Assembly: GCA_019671135.1 (NCBI GenBank)
Contig: JAHRHY010000007.1
Coordinates: 1,922,001 to 1,986,000 of the forward strand
Direction of reading: 5' to 3'
DNA length: 64,000 bases
Source of the DNA: Linnemannia hyalina
Taxonomy: Eukaryota; Mortierellomycota; Mortierellomycetes; Mortierellales; Mortierellaceae
Under the pieces are notes generated by a model. The model ran no database searches. It worked only from the letters and a program-made list of their open reading frames with translations, and was not told the DNA's origin. This document shows positions 60,472 to 64,000 of the stretch, one piece after another. Position 1 is the stretch's first letter, and each line of letters starts with the position of its first letter. A program made the position numbers and the translations under genes.

Positions 60472-63400
60472 TTAGATCGACTTGCCAAGGACCTGCAAAA
60501 AAGATAATGAGGAAAGAAAGATTGGTTAGTTTCTGTGTGTGGAAAAGTGGTTGAATATCGTCAATCACCAAAGAGAAATACAAGTAAAACTTACAAGGGC
60601 AAGGAGAGCCATGCGGACATAGAGACCATAGCGCATCTGGCGGAAATAAGCAGCGCGCTGGTCGAAATCAACCTCGGGCTCGATCTCAGAGACACGAGGC
60701 AAGGGGTGCATGACAATCATCTGGGTCTTGGCCTTGCTCATCATCTTGTTGTTGATAACGTAGGCAGACTTGACGCGCTCATACTCCTCAAGGTTCTCGA
60801 AACGCTCCTTCTGGACACGGGTGACATAGACGACATCCGACTCGGCAATGACCTCGTTCAAGTCGGTCAACTCGTTAATGGTAACGCCGGCCTTGACCAA
60901 CTCGGCCTTGACATCCTCGGGCATGCGGAGCGAAGGAGGGGAGACAAGGTTGAGGGTGACCTGGTAGTAGGCAAGCAACTTGACGAGCGAGTGGACAGTG
61001 CGGCCGTTCTTGAGGTCTCCGACCAAGGTGATGGTCAAGCCGTTAACAGTTCCGAGCTCCTCACGGATGGTGTACACATCCAAGAAGGCCTGAGTAGGGT
61101 GCTCACCGACACCGTCGCCGGCGTTGATGATGGGAACCTTGGAGAACTTGGCGGCAGTGGCGGCGCTGCCGGGAGCGGGGTGACGGAGGACAATCAAATC
61201 ACCATAGCAGCCCAAGGTGCGGACAGTGTCGGCCAAGGTCTCGCCCTTGACGACCGATGACGACGAGCCATCGGCAGCAACAACGGTACCTCCGAGACGC
61301 AACATGGCTGTCTGGAAAGAGCACGAAGTGCGGGTCGAAGCCTCGTAGAACATCGAGCACATGACCTTGCCGTGGAGCAAGTCGATCGAGCCATTGCGCT
61401 CGACCTGGGTGCGCATCTCGTGGGCCAAGCTGAACAAAGTGTGAAGCTCGTTGCGGTCAAACTGCTTTGACGACAGGATGTGGCGGTGCGAGAAGGGTGA
61501 GTTGTTGAGGATGCGAGAGATCACTGAGGGAACCTCACGGGCGGCGGCAGCAGCAGAAACGTGGGCAGGGACAATTGCAGTCGAGGAAGCAGAATGCTCC
61601 ATCTGGACACTGCCGCGGCGACCGTCCGAGGGGCGGATCAAAGGAGTCGAAGGAGTAACAAACTCCGAAGGTCCAAGGCGGGGCGAGTGGATAACCGCGG
61701 CGTTGGAAGCACCGTGGGCAGGAACAGTGATGTGGGGCTTCTCGATGGCCTTGGTGATGGCCTGGGCGACAGCAGTGACATCCTGGCCCTCGACACCAGT
61801 GGTGTACCAGGCACCGTCCAAGTAGGCGGTGGCGCCGTGGAGGACAACGCGGTGGACGGTACCGGAGAGTGCCTTACCGGCAAAGGGTCCAGTGGTCTTG
61901 GACAAGATGCAGGCACGGTCAGTCTCGATCTCGACGTACGAGTCCTTCTGCTCGGGAAGCGAGAAGATCTTGCGGGGGTTGGTGTACAACTTGGCAACAA
62001 CATCGTCCATGGTCAAGCGGCCCTTGTTGACAGCATCGACCAAGAGGGGAAGGGTCTCCTCAATGCCGGCATGGGCAACGGGGATGCCCTTCTCGGCAGC
62101 AAGGCGGTAGGGGAGAGCACCGATGGTGAAGCAGTCAAAGACCTGGAGGCTGTTCCAGAAGGCATCCTGGTCAGCCTTGGAGGGCAACAAGGCAGATCCG
62201 GTCTCCTCGCGGGTCAAGAAGAGCGAGTAAACCTCAATGTCGCAGGTGACCTGCAACTCCTTGTCCTTGGACATCTGGATCAAGGCCATGTCGTCGCGGC
62301 TCGAGACACCGGTGATGTGGACGGAGCGGTTGTGGAGTGAGGCGAGGAGGAGGATCGAGGCAAGATCGGTGCCCTTGGCATCGGTGATGATGTGACTGTT
62401 GATGGGCCACGAGTTGAAGTACTTGGCAGCCTCAGAGACATTAGCCATGGCGCGGCCAGCAACAGGGGAGAAGGGGATGAAGAGAGCGTTGGTCTCCTTC
62501 AAGCTGTTGTTGGCGTTGTCAACGTTGGCGTTCATCGACAAGAAGTAGTCGCAGTGGGCGTGGTTGTTGCCGTTGTTCAAAGCAATGGCCAAGCTGGCGC
62601 CATCCTCGACACCCTTGGGGATACCGGTGCCCATGGCTCCGATCATGGTGAATCCAGACGAGATCGAAGTCTTGGAGATCTCCTCAAAGTCCTTGCTGCC
62701 GGCGATGGAAATACCGGGGATCAAGGCCTGGATGTTGATGAGACCGGGGAGGGTGACGGTGCGGTTGCTGGTTTTGTAGTCGACAGACTCAATCTCAAAA
62801 TCCTTGTGGCGAGCGAGGGCCTCGACGAACAACTTGGCGCACTTGACGTTGGTGATCAAAGGAACCGAGAAGTCAACAGCCATACGACGGGTACGGTAAC
62901 CCTTCGAGACGTAGCTGGCAGGGCGGCGGTAACGGTTCTTGGAGGGCAAGTTGATGTAGAGATCGATCAAGTTGTTGGCCAAGTGCTGGTTGAGCGAGTA
63001 CTCCGACTTTTGGCTGTCGTTGTCATCCTCAAGGGCCTCGAGGTACTTGACAGGGACACCGTGCTCACTCATGAAATCGGCGGTACCAGAGGTGGCAAAA
63101 AGGTTGTAGCCGAGGGAGCGGAGGCGCTTGACAGCAGGGAGCATCTCCAACTTCTCCTTGAACGAACCGATCGAAAGAAGGATGTTCTTCTTGGGGAGGG
63201 TGAAGCCAGTCGAGACGAGGGCTTTGATGTAAGCTTCGTACTTGTCCTTTCCGAAACAAGCGACCTCTCCGGTCGAGGCCATCTCGACTCCGAGAATGGG
63301 ATCAGCTCCAGAGAGACGCGAGAACGAGAACTGAGGGACCTTGATACCGACATAGCCAGTCTTGGGGATGGGCGACTCGGGGTAGGACTCGACGGGGAAG

Positions 63401-64000
63401 CCCAACATAGCGTTGGTGGCCATCTCAATGAGATCGACCTCCATGACCTTGGAGACGAAGGGCATCGAGCGCGAGGCACGCAAGTTGCACTCAATGACCT
63501 TGATCTCGTTGTCCTTGGCAATGAACTGAATGTTGTAGCATCCAGTGACGTCCAAAGCCTCTCCGATCTTGGCGGTGGCAACGACAATCTTGCGGATGGT
63601 CTCGGGGTCCAAGTCCTGGGGAGGCAAGATCAAGGTGGCATCTCCAGAGTGGACACCAGCGTTCTCGACGTGCTCAGAGACAACGTGCATCACCATCTTT
63701 CCGTTAACGGCAATGGCATCCATTTCGATCTCCTTGGCATCCTCAATGTACTTGGAGATGACGACGGGGTGGTCGCGCGAGACGGCAGTGGCCTGTCCGA
63801 GATAGTTGGCAAGATCGTCGGCAGAGTAGACGACGTTCATAGCAGCTCCAGAGAGAACGTACGAGGGACGGACCAAGACGGGGTAGCCGACCTTGTTACA
63901 GAAATCGCCGGCCTCGTCGAATGAGGTCAACTCCTTCCACAGGGGCTGGTCAACATCGATCTGGTCCAACATACGCGAGAACTTGTAACGGTTCTCGGCA
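60472..64000 (-). CDS. URA2: CAD/URA2: carbamoyl-phosphate synthase-aspartate carbamoyltransferase (3' part)
   Basis: Multifunctional enzyme of the first steps of pyrimidine synthesis, cytosolic. The window holds the C-terminal 1141 residues; the glutaminase and first CPSase half lie beyond 64000. Exons on the - strand: beyond 64000 to 60595, and a tiny last exon 60492-60472 coding VLGKSI. Domains in order: second CPSase ATP-grasp half ([48 protein letters not shown]), MGS-like allosteric domain ([30 protein letters not shown]), a dihydroorotase-like domain, a Ser/Pro linker with RRGSVQM, and aspartate carbamoyltransferase ([42 protein letters not shown]). The dihydroorotase-like domain reads [13 protein letters not shown] where active enzymes have D-x-H-x-H, so it is probably inactive, as in fungal Ura2. 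Feedback control by UTP through the MGS region is known for the family. Codon bias suggests high expression. Confidence 0.96.

Overview
The window is nuclear DNA of a filamentous fungus. Genes on both strands carry short GT-AG introns (mostly 75-150 bp, often with CTAAC/CTAAT near the acceptor), promoters are pyrimidine-rich, and A/T homopolymers are frequent. Fungal markers are a URA2-type CAD protein with a degenerate dihydroorotase-like domain, ERG1 squalene epoxidase and isp4-type OPT transporters. The mitochondrial glycerol-3-phosphate dehydrogenase has C-terminal EF-hands, and there are UPF0014 and GCIP family proteins. Together with the base composition this suggests an early-diverging fungus, possibly Mucoromycota such as Mortierella; that assignment is inference.

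Left part (1-20 kb, all + strand): the 3' part of an EXS-domain (Erd1-like) gene, an MscS-like mechanosensitive channel, a GCIP/cyclin-D-binding-protein-like gene, ERG1, mitochondrial GUT2 and the ribosome-biogenesis helicase DBP6/DDX51.

Middle part (19.7-41.3 kb, all - strand): CDP-diacylglycerol synthase with a very long low-complexity N-terminus, a PIF1 helicase, an Iml2/TTC39 protein, a 10-exon UPF0014 (FetB/STAR2/ALS3-like) permease, an unrecognised 1323-residue C-terminally anchored protein, and a REF/ALY-like RRM protein. Exon chains were joined by hand. For every multi-exon gene the exon lengths add up to an open frame, which supports the models.

Right part (41.3-64 kb): a 5.9-kb stretch without convincing genes but with a degenerate ~310-bp tandem repeat, then two tandem OPT oligopeptide transporter paralogs. 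The 5 kb between them holds a 9-bp minisatellite, a 4 x 22-bp repeat and a 745-bp inverted repeat around a 29-bp spacer. An F-box/LRR gene and the 3' half of URA2/CAD follow on the - strand.

Most genes are unrelated housekeeping functions: sterol and phospholipid synthesis, glycerol catabolism, pyrimidine synthesis, ribosome biogenesis, peptide uptake. The most unusual element is the palindrome at 51096-52614. Each arm looks like a promoter plus 5' leader plus start codon aimed at the centre, so transcripts from either arm would fold into long hairpin RNA. Other points worth a look are a poly(A)-only insertion with 15-bp flanking duplications (6875-6925) and an in-frame TAG or cryptic intron in the MscS-like gene.
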